From: Physocladia obscura
Taxonomy: Eukaryota > Chytridiomycota > Chytridiomycetes > Chytridiales > Chytriomycetaceae
Length of the DNA: 13,596 nucleotides
Direction of reading: 5' to 3'
Assembly (NCBI GenBank): GCA_027596945.1
Contig: JADGJH010000870.1
Coordinates: forward strand, 1-13,596
The notes under the pieces are model-generated. The model was not told where the DNA came from, made no database searches, and was given only the letters and a program-made list of their open reading frames with translations. Positions within the stretch are counted from its first letter, which is position 1. Each line of letters opens with the position of its first letter. Both the position numbers and the translations under genes were made by a program. This document shows, one piece after another, positions 1 to 8,716 of the stretch.

Positions 1-115
1 TACAAGAAACAAAAACACTGTTGTCATTTCCTTATTCTTTGTGAATAAAATCATGCAAATAATGACTTTATAGCTTTAGTATTAGTTTGTGTTTATTTGT
101 AAATAATAAACAACC

Positions 116-140
116 CAGCAGCTTTTATCAAAAGCTGCTG
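116..140. repeat. Perfect 11-bp inverted repeat with 3-nt loop
   Basis: CAGCAGCTTTT at 116-126 is the exact reverse complement of AAAAGCTGCTG at 130-140, with ATC between. The hairpin lies at the start of the broken plus-strand reading frame, so it may simply be coding sequence, or it may mark an element end. No matching copy was found at the other end of the broken gene. Confidence 0.6.
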
Positions 141-997
141 CAAATACAAGTTCAGTAATTTCTTCTGAGGGTGTAGACAAACCACAACTGGAAAGTTCTT
201 TTAACCAGTGTGTTCTACTTAATGTTTTTCATACCATGACCCATGCCACTGGTCTTGTTTCCAAAAAGCATGTATATCATTATGCATTCTCCTGCTGTTT
301 ATAAGATGCATTTTTTGAACTCAATGAAACAGACAAGACAAAAGTTGTTACAGCTCTTAGCCGGCAGCCTGACAACACATTTTTTGAGAAATTATTGGCT
401 TTCAATCCAGAACAGGTATTGTGCCATGTGCATTGTTGGGTCCCTGATCCTGCAGTGTTGGCAGAGCATTTGGACAAATTAGGGGATGAATTTAAATCTG
501 AGAAATATAAAGATGCAAATGTAGTGCCACTGCTGAGTAAGAAGACAATTAAGGAGCTGAATTCTTTGATTGTACATGTGCGCAAAGATTGTCTCTCAAC
601 CCAAAAGGAATATTAATGTATTTCAAACTCTGTGATGACAAGGAGGGTCTTATTACATTCGAGGAACAAGTTGCTTAGAGTCCTTCCATCAAAAGCTTGA
701 AATGATTTTTGACTCCTGGAATGCAGGGCCTGAACTTGTTGATGCCTCTCTATGTGTTATTTGCCACTGGACAAATATTCTTTCAAGTAACCAAAATTGG
801 ACAAATCTCCTAAACTTGGTTATTTTGATCACTATCTCATTGATGAGATTCAAGTGCTTGCAAAAAAAGTAATAGGACACATAGTTTTTAATTGGTGGTC
901 AGAAGCAACATTTGGTCAAAGAACAGGATCTAAATTTGGCATTATTTCAACTTTACCTGTAAACAAGTGTAAAATTGTGCTTGATAAAAATGTGGTG

Positions 998-1075
998 GGA
1001 TATAAGCCTATTTTTGAATTTCTTGTGCATGCTACTGGATATAAGCCTATTTTTGAATTTCTGGAGTATGCTACT
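998..1075 (+). repeat. 39-bp in-frame tandem duplication
   Basis: Two adjacent 39-bp units, 998-1036 and 1037-1075, match at 36 of 39 positions. The three differences cluster near the unit ends. Both are in frame 2 and translate as GYKPIFEFLVHAT and GYKPIFEFLEYAT, so the duplication preserves the frame of the otherwise broken gene. It lies just before the in-frame TAA at 1106. Confidence 0.85.
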
Positions 1076-1812
1076 GAGTCAAAGGTACCTTATCTGCCAG
1101 TTCATTAATCTGCTGAACAGAGTTTATTTTCTGATGCAAATGAGAGTTATTTGGGTGCATCAGATGGTAAAGCAATAGCTTCTATCTCAAAGGTTAATTG
1201 GCAGCAGTTTTCAGATGATTGGAACAATGGTCAACTTTGGAGCAAGTTAAAGCAGTCATCTCCATCACTGTCAGTCACCACTGAAATATTTAAGAAGACA
1301 CCAGGACAATGTGAATCTTTCTTCAAAGATTATGTGAACTGACTGGAGAAACAAAGTGCATTTTTATTCTCAAAGATTTTTTTGGATCAGTTTTAGAGAT
1401 TTCAAAGTTCTGTGGCTTTCAATTGCAGTTCAATTCACTACAAGCTGGCATTCTGTTGAACATGATGGCTAATCATTCAAGTTTTGTACCGTCAAATTGG
1501 GACATCAATGCTGTTGAAAATTTCATTACCTCCTCAGCCTGTTGCATTTTGTATATTGTCTAGCTCTGTTACTTCCATAATTCCAATCAATTCAAGCTCC
1601 TCTTTCACAGCACCTAATTCTACACCACATTCTGTTACTGCACTGATGCATGCTATTTGCATTGCACCAGCTCCATTTGTGGGTGCTGCTGCTCCACTTA
1701 GTCAAAGTGTTTTTGCATCAAGTCAAAAAAAAAAGCACACATTGCCAACAAAGCTGCTCACATGCAACTTGTAGAAATCATGAATGTATAAATCCTCACT
1801 TATGGACAAAAA

Positions 1813-1818
1813 AATAAA
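1813..1818 (+). terminator. Candidate poly(A) signal AATAAA
   Basis: AATAAA lies 22 nt after the last in-frame stop (1789-1791) of the broken plus-strand gene, inside a strongly A/T-rich stretch (1800-1960). It is a plausible 3'-end signal, but AATAAA is common by chance here. Confidence 0.35.
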
Positions 1819-1900
1819 ACAATTTAATTTGTTCATTATTTTTTATCTCTTTGTTTTATTTCTTCTTTTTTTTCTTTTAATTTTTTCTCTTTTCTGAAAC

Positions 1901-1906
1901 TTTATT
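1901..1906 (-). terminator. Candidate poly(A) signal for the assembly-line gene
   Basis: TTTATT on the plus strand reads AATAAA on the minus strand, about 60 nt past the TGA at 1967-1969. A second AATAAA on the minus strand lies at 1855-1860. The two convergent genes share this A/T-rich 3' region. Confidence 0.35.
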
Positions 1907-1966
1907 CCAACACGAAAGGTCTTTTGTAAAAAATTCTATTCTTAAAAAAATGTTGAACAAGTGAAT

Positions 1967-4900
1967 TCAAGTTTTTGATAGTTGCCTTCCTTCTGCAGTC
2001 AATGGCCTGACTTCATCAGCAGGCCATCCTTGCATAATGGCTCCTGAATCAACTACTTCACCTCCAATAACCAAGGTATGTTCCATTAACCGACTGCCGT
2101 CGCTCATCTCTGCGCCAGATAACAGTCGGGAGTCACTGGCCATCGAACACCAGCTGCCAACTTTCAATTTATTTAAGGCAAAATTTCCCTTGCTGTTGAT
2201 GTGGCAAATCAAGCTAGCATTTTCCACGACGCTGTGATCCCCGATTGTCAAAAGATCTGGTTCAGTCATCATTGGGTCGGCCCCGGTCGGATATAAACAT
2301 ACATGTTCGCCAATTGAGCAGCCGAGTGAACGAAAATAAGAGACAAGGTAATGAGATCCTCGAATGCTTCCTAAAGATGGTTCTAGAGCTTGCTGTAGTG
2401 AAATTGTAATTTGCCAGCGTTGACAATATGAGGACTTGTCCCAATCATAGCTTCCAGCTTCTCGTTTTCCAATCACAATCCATTTTGCACTGATAGATAT
2501 GAGAAATGCCAGAATTTGTGCAATATTGTACGCAACAACTATCGTAAAAATAAAAATAGCCCCTATTAAAAGCTGCTGATGATGTGTGTTTATATAATGC
2601 TTCACTTCGCCTCTGTAGATGTATCCAGAAACCATGATTCCGGACAGAGGTACAGCAGCCCATATAACCGATGCACAAACGCTGAATATAACATTATAGA
2701 AAAATATGAAAAACTGGCTGTAGATCGTAAATTTTGCATCTTTTAGATAGAACGCCTTGCCGAATGGCTTTAAAGTTGGCTGAACAGCAGATTCTGGAGT
2801 TCCTTCTTCCCATAAAACGGCATCTCCATCTTTCGAACCTATCCAAGTGGATCCTGGTGGATAATATCCATTTTTTGAAAGTAAGGACCCTGAACCAATA
2901 GTTGCGTTCTTGCAAATTAAGACTCCTGGTAAAACAATACATCGATCGGCAAGCATTGCTCCAGATTCAATAACAATTTTTCTGCTTTCAATCGCATCTG
3001 TAAACTGCAAAGCGCTGCGTGACCCGAAAACAACGTCATCACCAACTTCAAGCAAATCGAATTCCGATATTCGCATTGGAGTTCCCGGCCAGTAAACGCG
3101 TTTGCCAATTTTCGCACCTAGTAGTCTATAGAGAATACTAATTCCTTCATAGTGACGTCCCAACAGGTCATAGACTCCACATAATCCACCCAAGCCAACA
3201 ATATTATACATAATGTAGGATTTTGTCAGGTACCATTGAGTTTCAATTTTTTGGCCTTCTGTAAACTTGCCCAAAATCCATCGCTTTACAAATATAACTG
3301 CAGCCAGCTCAAACCAAGGCGCACATATAACTTTTGTGACTGCAGCTAGTAAAAATATGCCAATTCGATATGGTTCTGTTTGATGGACAACAAGACGCGC
3401 GAAAGTATCCAAAGATAAATATTGATCTTCATCGGGGAAAAATGGAAATTGGAGGAGCCAATATATCACTCCAATCCATGGCAGAGCTGAAAACAATTTG
3501 ACGAAACCCATAACTGGCCATGCAAAAAACAGTAGAATTAAGAAGTTTGGCTCATTTGCAGCCGTTTGAACAAAAATTCGATATTTAGGGTTTGATTCAA
3601 AAAGTTCATGAGAAGAACTCAGAGGAGGGAGGACAGTGTCAGGTGGAAGCTTACTTCCAGCAGCAATAGTACATTTTGCGTTTATGGCACAATTTTCTCC
3701 TGAAAAAAAGTATCATTTAAATCCACTGCATCCTTGAAAGAATAAAATTAGTGTACCTAGCACAATGGACTTTAAAACCATCAATCCAGGTTCAACGGTA
3801 AATGATCGAAGCGAAGATGTTCCGATCACGCAATTCGAGTGAATTTTAATCAAATCATATTCGCGAATTACAAAATCTGGTGCCATTTGAACGTTCCAAG
3901 CGATTTTAGCGCCCATCAAGCGCATGTAAAAAATTTTGGTCGTTTCAGTTAACGAAAAAATTCCTCGTGTATAGATTGACTGAATTTGATCAACAAGCCA
4001 CCAGCGTAAATAATATTGGCCCCATAATGGGTACCTAAGTTACAGGAAGCAATTAGCTTGAAAAATAGCGAAAAAAAAAACAAAAAAACCAAGAACAACA
4101 ACAACAGCAGCAACGAAACACTCACCTTCCAGTCTTGTATGTTCCAATAATCAACCATTTTGAAGCGATGCATATAATTGGATCAGCTATTGACACGCAA
4201 AATGCAGCTGACAGTGATGATATTATGAGCAAAGCGATGATACCAAAGGTTCCTGCCACAGTTCCGCGATATTCAGTGAGAGGATAAAATAAAAAATCGT
4301 CCCAAATGCAAATAAATTGAGTGAATAATAAGTATGCTGTAGCAACACGAATGGGTCTAAAAAGAAACAGCGGTAGAATTTGAATTACAAGAGCAGCAAT
4401 TGAAGTTGGCGACTTTGAAAGAACATCCGGTGCGACAAAATCATTTTGCGGCAAACCTTCATTTCCATCCAATATTTTTTTTGTAAACTCTAAATTTTTA
4501 GACAAAGCTAGGGCGAACAATTCGCAAGTTCGATTTTTAATTAGAACTGTCGGGCTTAACTTCATCCCAAATCGGGATCTAAAAAATGAAGATAGGGTTA
4601 AAAAAGGATGAAATGAAGACAATTATCTATTGTGATTAAAAAACCTGATAATAGCCATTATTTTCCCAACAGCCATTGAGCTTCCGCCAATTTCGAAAAA
4701 GTCCGCGCTTTTCTTTGGTATTTTTTCCAAACCCAAAACTTCGAGAAATAGTTCACCCACTTTTCTTTCGAATAAATTCATAGATTCATTGGTTGCTTCC
4801 TCAAATATTTTCCTCGAGACGGAAGAATCTACATCGCCAGTTTTGTTTTTTGGAATTTGCTCAACAACAACAATTCCAGTTGGAATCAAATATTCGTGAA

Positions 4901-7459
4901 TGTGTTGACTGAGGTATTGAATGATTGAACCTTCAGAAATATTTGATCCAGCAGCAAGTACAGCGAATTTTCCTTCTGATTCTTCAAAGATGTAATATTC
5001 AGTAATACTCTCCATTAGTCCAAAAATGTTTTGCAATTGTTTCAATTCAACTCCAGGAGCCTTGTGGCAAATGATTGGTTCAGTAATAGGAGATCCTTTA
5101 ACTGGACATTGAGCCTCATATATTCGCTCAAAAATCGGAGTCGTGTCGGTTATTTCGTTAAGACCAAGTCTATCTGCAAGTTTTATACGCAAAGGTTTAT
5201 TTGTCATATTTTTTGGTAAGTCATCCATGAAAACAACAAGCTGGGGCCATTTTGTAGGATGAAGTTTGTCACCAACAAATCTGTTAATATTATGATTTAA
5301 TACACCAATTTCTGTTTCATTTTCTTACTTTTGTAATTGAGAAAGACCAACTCGGGTAACACCAGACTTTAAAACTATGACTACGCCAATTGTTTCTTGA
5401 AGAGTATTATGCGGAACAGAAAAAGCAAGGCAAGTCGCAATTTTCGGATGCGCTAATACAGCGTCTTCGATTTCAACGGGTGAAACAGTTTCACCGCCAC
5501 GATTAATGATTTCTTTTGACCGTCCAGTAATAACTGATTTCCGTATTATTTAAAATACAAAGGAGGAGAATGTACTCACAAAGATAGCCATCTTTATCCA
5601 AATATCCCATATCGCCTGTATCAAAAAACCCATCTTTTGTGAATGACAATTCATTTGCTTTCGCATCATTTTCGTAGCCTCCAAATACAGGCCATCCGCG
5701 GACCATAATTTTCCCAAATTCAGCAGCTCCAAGTAGTTCATTATTTCCATTCATAATCGCAATTTCTGGTCCAACTGCGATTCCGCTACATCCAGGTTTT
5801 TCCAATTTGTATCCAATAGGCGGGGATGCGATTGGCATACACTCAGTCATTCCGTAGGAAGGTAGGACTGTGCTCTCTTGGAACATTTCTCGTAACCTTA
5901 CAGCAAGAGAGTGCGGAAGACCACCGCCAGCGTTTGCAATCATTCGAATTGAAGTACTCATACCGTTACTTTTTTTATGGCCGTGATGAATTTTCATAAG
6001 TTCATTGCCTTGATCCAAAATCGCCATATGCATTGTCGGAACTGCGTAGTACCAGGTCGGCGAGTAATTTTGCAGAATATCCCAGAAGGCTTGAGCATCA
6101 AATCCAGGGGTAATTATTACCGTTGATTGCGATACCATTGGGGCCAAGAGGTTTCTGACAATTCCACCGACATGATAAAGCGGCATCATATTCAAGTTGA
6201 TGTCTTTTCCAGCTTTCAACTCCCAAGTATCAGCAACACATTTGGCACCGACAATTAGCGTTTTGAGAGTATATGGCACTGTTTTTTTGTTTCCACTTGT
6301 CCCTGAAGTCCTCAGAATCATAACGATATCATTAGGCTCAGTTAAATCTTCGCGATACTTTGAAGAAATACTGAATTGCCGAGGTCGTGACAACGAGCCA
6401 TACGGGCGAGATAGAGAGCCACGAGTGCTACGTTGTCTGGGCAGTGAGCCTTTAGAAATAATAGAACCAGTAAAATGACGCGCACTGGATATTGTTTCAG
6501 CACTTCGTCTTTTGCTAACCGATCGAGATAGAGAATTCTGCGTCTGGTTCGACTGTGGCGGATAAACAATATTTGAACGAACTTTGTATAGATCGATCGA
6601 TCCATTATTATCCAGCTTGGAAGAAATAGACGGTCGTCTTGAATTTTGGCGGGACTAATCATGTAAGGCTCAATATTGTACTGAAAAAATTGCATAAACT
6701 TACACTAGACAATAATATTTGCTCTTCTGGGTTAAGAACCAATGAAAATACGCCAGCGTATGAAGAATTAGATATTAGAAAGACAGGAACAATTCCGCTT
6801 TCTGCAAGCAAGCTGGCAATCGATTCACTGGACCTTGAATACTCAAGAATACATGCACAAGCTCCCAAACAGGTTAATTCGGCTAAAATTTCGACATTTG
6901 TCAAGTCGTAGTTTATTGGAACTGCACAGCAGTTTGCCATAACCGTTAGTAAACAAGATGCAAGTTCTGGACCTTCGGATAGTAACACTCCGACCCTTGA
7001 TGAACGTTGCAGTTGTGGAACTGGCAAAACTGTCTGTTCAATCAAGTGAAAAAGAGACGAGTGCGACAACAACTGTCTGGAATCGATTGATCGAATTGCT
7101 GGAATGTCCGAATCGGGGAAAAGAACATCAAGAAGCGAGTAGAAATGAAGATTGGATGCAATGTGATCCCCAAGACTTGTTTTGGCGGATTGGTAGGAAT
7201 AATCTCTGACATATTCAGTATGATATGTCTCTACACTTGATTTCTGCTCAGCGAACGTGACGTGAGTGGATGTAGTGACAGAACCTATGTCCGCGCCGAA
7301 AGTTCCGGATGTTTCAGATTCTAATGCTGCTTGTACTGCCGATATTCCGACTACCATCCGCCCCAATGATTCTTCGCTGTTCTTGTTCGTTTTCATATTT
7401 TTAGCAATATTGTTGCTCTCTTCTGGTATTGATGCAGATGAGTGGTGCGGCGATTCCAT
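1967..7459 (-). CDS. NRPS-like assembly-line enzyme: ANL - carrier - three TM/LbH units
   Basis: Spliced from seven exons to 1711 residues, starting at ATG 7457-7459. Residues 1-100 look disordered. About 105-250 is the N-terminal part of an adenylate-forming (ANL) domain, followed by a Ser/Arg-rich linker (253-355). Core motifs follow: TSGTSGNKK (368), MPLYHVGG (409), YGMTE (519), FFDTGD (595), GRSKEIINRGGE (614) and LPKNMTNKP with the catalytic-type Lys707. Residues about 735-845 resemble a second ANL C-terminal subdomain without the lysine. A carrier domain follows, DFFEIGGSS, with phosphopantetheine site Ser880. The rest alternates membrane pairs with left-handed beta-helix domains (about 1079-1165, 1321-1409, 1583-1692), as in the terminal region of epsilon-poly-lysine synthetase (Pls)-type proteins. 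Inferred role: an acyl or aminoacyl group is adenylated, loaded on Ser880 and transferred at a membrane. The ANL motifs look closer to acyl-CoA ligases than to amino-acid domains, so the substrate is open. Confidence 0.88.
1967..7459 (-). other. Exon-intron structure of the assembly-line gene
   Basis: Exons (5' to 3' on the minus strand): 7459-6704, 6654-5580, 5533-5329, 5280-4645, 4578-4126, 4034-3757, 3699-1967. Introns are 49, 46, 48, 66, 91 and 57 nt, all GT-AG. Exon lengths 756, 1075, 205, 636, 453, 278 and 1733 sum to 5136 nt, divisible by three. Junctions were chosen because family motifs continue across them: DGYL|FITGRSKE at intron 2, and YKTG-R|YPLWGQYYLRWW at intron 5. Intron 4 uses a weak donor (GTTTTT, 4644) but an excellent acceptor (TTTTTTAG). 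Intron 5 holds a GTT/GCT microsatellite and T tracts. Intron 1 is the least certain, because a much longer intron ending at 6358 would also keep the frame. Confidence 0.82.
6358..6654 (-). other. Ser/Arg-rich insertion within the ANL domain
   Basis: This stretch is the 5' end of exon 2 and codes for 99 residues (253-351), very rich in Ser and Arg, with near-repeats such as GSLSRPYGSLSRPRQ, NSLSRS and KGSLPRQ. It sits between the N-terminal part of the ANL domain and the TSGTSG phosphate-binding loop, where family members normally have only a short connector. It has no stop codon in frame. It starts exactly at the phase-0 intron 1. A second phase-0 AG acceptor at 6358-6359 would remove the whole stretch. 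It could be a real disordered, perhaps phosphorylated or RNA-associated loop, or a retained intron. Confidence 0.6.
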
Positions 7460-7641
7460 AATGGAATTTTGTTGTAAACCCTTATCAATTTCGAAAGATG
7501 TTCTTGGCTCATATCAGTCCACTTTAGATCAAGATATAAAATTAGTTAAAAGTTTCTTTCTGAAACTTTTTATTGCTCTGTGCGAAACAAGCACTGTTGT
7601 TAGATCACCCTGATTATCATCGACATAATATAACGTATGGG

Positions 7642-7647
7642 CACGTG
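7642..7647. promoter_or_regulatory. CACGTG E-box in the presumed promoter
   Basis: A palindromic CACGTG, extended to GTCACGTG on the minus strand, lies about 185 bp upstream of the ATG of the assembly-line gene. This matches the core bound by fungal bHLH factors of the Cbf1/Pho4 type. A single 6-bp match is weak evidence. Confidence 0.2.
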
Positions 7648-7973
7648 ACATTGCAACAAAATTTTTTTTTGTAAGTTACTAACATTTTTCACATGCGAGA
7701 TCTTTTTTTAGAATTATTTCTCAGGTTATGCAGACTCCGTTGTCGCAATCAGCGGAATCGATTAACTCACAATAAGTATTACCACAAACACAATATATGA
7801 CTCCAAACACAAAACAGAAACAACAACAATACAAGCAGCTCATCTTCTATTCAAACGCACAGCACATTTGCTTCAATGGGCAGGATAACATTTATTTTGG
7901 AATAATAATTAAGTCGTCCCATGTGTCGTCGTCCTACACCGTTTACAGTTGGCAGCAACACTGCAGCGGGAAC

Positions 7974-8090
7974 TTAATCGACGCGGCGACTGAGCCAAGT
8001 GTACGCAACAACCGCATAGTATTTGGCAACACTTTTTTCAGCAGTGTGTTTGATGGTCTTGGCGGCACCGATTAGTTTTATTGGAGACAT
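7974..8090 (-). CDS. Doubtful small ORF, 38 residues
   Basis: ATG at 8088-8090 to TAA at 7974-7976. The peptide starts MSPIKLIGAAKTIKHTAEKS and ends in an aromatic/basic tail (YTWLSRR), a composition like small mitochondrial or membrane proteins. The frame stays open upstream to about 8216 (hydrophobic NAILTLSSIFLTFKYFIRYM), so the ATG may be internal to a longer exon. A separate short frame begins at ATG 8260-8262 (MAQQQTLQAKRRNWL). I could not join them with a convincing intron and recognise no family. It could be chance. Confidence 0.2.
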   Translation of the reverse strand: MSPIKLIGAAKTIKHTAEKSVAKYYAVVAYTWLSRRVD

Positions 8091-8707
8091 ATAACGAATG
8101 AAATATTTGAAGGTTAGAAATATTGATGATAATGTTAAAATGGCGTTGAAGGAGCAAGTACATTCTTTTTCGGGAGTTGTTTTGCTATCGCCGTCACCAT
8201 TGATGGAATTACTGCCTTAGCCAGTTCCTGCGTTTGGCTTGAAGAGTCTGTTGTTGAGCCATGTCGAAAAAAAAAGCCACCCTTGATTTTAACATTACAG
8301 CAGTTGGTAATGCTTCGCCAGTAATTAGTACGGCATATTGATACTAAATATGTTGATACAAAACATACTAATAGCTAGATTTTGTTGTAGGATGGATATC
8401 TTTTTTTGTTCTTAAGTTAATTTATTCAATGTTTTTGTTTCAAATTTATAATTTTAATTTTTTTTTCATTGTTTTTTTCTATGATTGGAGGCAAACTTGC
8501 GGCACCGTTATTTGACTTTATATACATTTTTTCCAAACAATCAAATCAAATACCTTAATTATACATAAGTTCGACATATTTATTCCGCGAAATGAAAATC
8601 CCCTTACGGACTTTTTTTGCGGTCAACAATCGCAACCTTTTAACAATAAAACTTGATTTAAAATGTCAGAGGATTTTAACTGGTAAAGATTACAAATTAA
8701 AAAGGTA

Positions 8708-8713
8708 TTTATT
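8708..8713 (-). terminator. Candidate poly(A) signal of the RdRP gene
   Basis: AATAAA on the minus strand begins only a few bases past the TGA at 8717-8719. Further minus-strand AATAAA matches occur near 8577 and 8419. Any of these could act in this A/T-rich sequence. Confidence 0.3.
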
Positions 8714-8716
8714 TCT

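Larger units (their letters stand above)
110..1791 (+). pseudogene. Broken protein-coding gene of unrecognised family
   Basis: I do not recognise this family. Protein-like sequence runs through the stretch but only by changing frame: frame 2 from about 110 to 616, frame 1 about 600-663, frame 3 about 672-790, frame 2 about 797-1342, frame 1 1336-1563, frame 2 about 1564-1725, then frame 1 after a 10-A tract (1725-1734) to a TAA at 1789-1791. Frame 2 is also crossed by TAA codons at 302-304 and 1106-1108, with similar-looking sequence on both sides. Visible pieces include HVHCWVPDPAVLAEHLDKLG, SLCVICHWTNILSSN, VFNWWSEATFGQRTGSKFG and FKKTPGQCESFFKDYVN. Joined, they would make roughly 500-560 residues. 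None of the frame changes has convincing GT-AG introns of the length used by the neighbours. The 5' end may lie outside the window. The piece ends about 175 bp from the 3' end of the convergent minus-strand gene. It could be a relic or a poorly sequenced gene. Confidence 0.55.
7460..8716. other. Intergenic region between the RdRP and the assembly-line gene
   Basis: About 1.25 kb between the stop of the RdRP gene and the start of the next minus-strand gene. It should hold the 3' end of the first and the promoter of the second. A CACGTG core (bHLH E-box; on the minus strand part of GTCACGTG) lies at 7642-7647, about 185 bp upstream of the ATG. A TATA-like stretch lies near 7530. Multiple T and A tracts occur at 7660-7710 and 8400-8480. 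One possible small minus-strand ORF is listed separately. No tRNA, repeat array or transposon was seen. Confidence 0.5.

Noticed and set aside
280..585. Minus-strand ORF of 101 codons opposite the broken left gene
   Set aside because: It is the antisense shadow of the plus-strand frame, which has the more protein-like composition.
302..1108. TAA codons at 302, 614 and 1106 reading through as sense codons (alternative genetic code)
   Set aside because: The two intact genes contain no in-frame TAA or TAG over more than 2900 codons, and the region also needs frame shifts, which a code change cannot explain.
4833..4850. IPKNKTGDVD as the catalytic A10 motif, implying a dead enzyme
   Set aside because: A better A10-like motif, LPKNMTNKPLRIKL with Lys707, lies 120 residues upstream in the expected place. 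The later motif belongs to an extra subdomain.
6681..6703. A 23-nt intron ending at the first CAG of the intron 1 region
   Set aside because: It is shorter than any other intron here and leads into a frame without ANL motifs. The 49-nt version (6655-6703) keeps the frame to the TSGTSG loop.
7797..8075. Plus-strand ORF of 92 codons in the intergenic region
   Set aside because: Low-complexity Gln/Lys start, no recognisable domain and no support beyond an open frame. It overlaps the more protein-like minus-strand frame.
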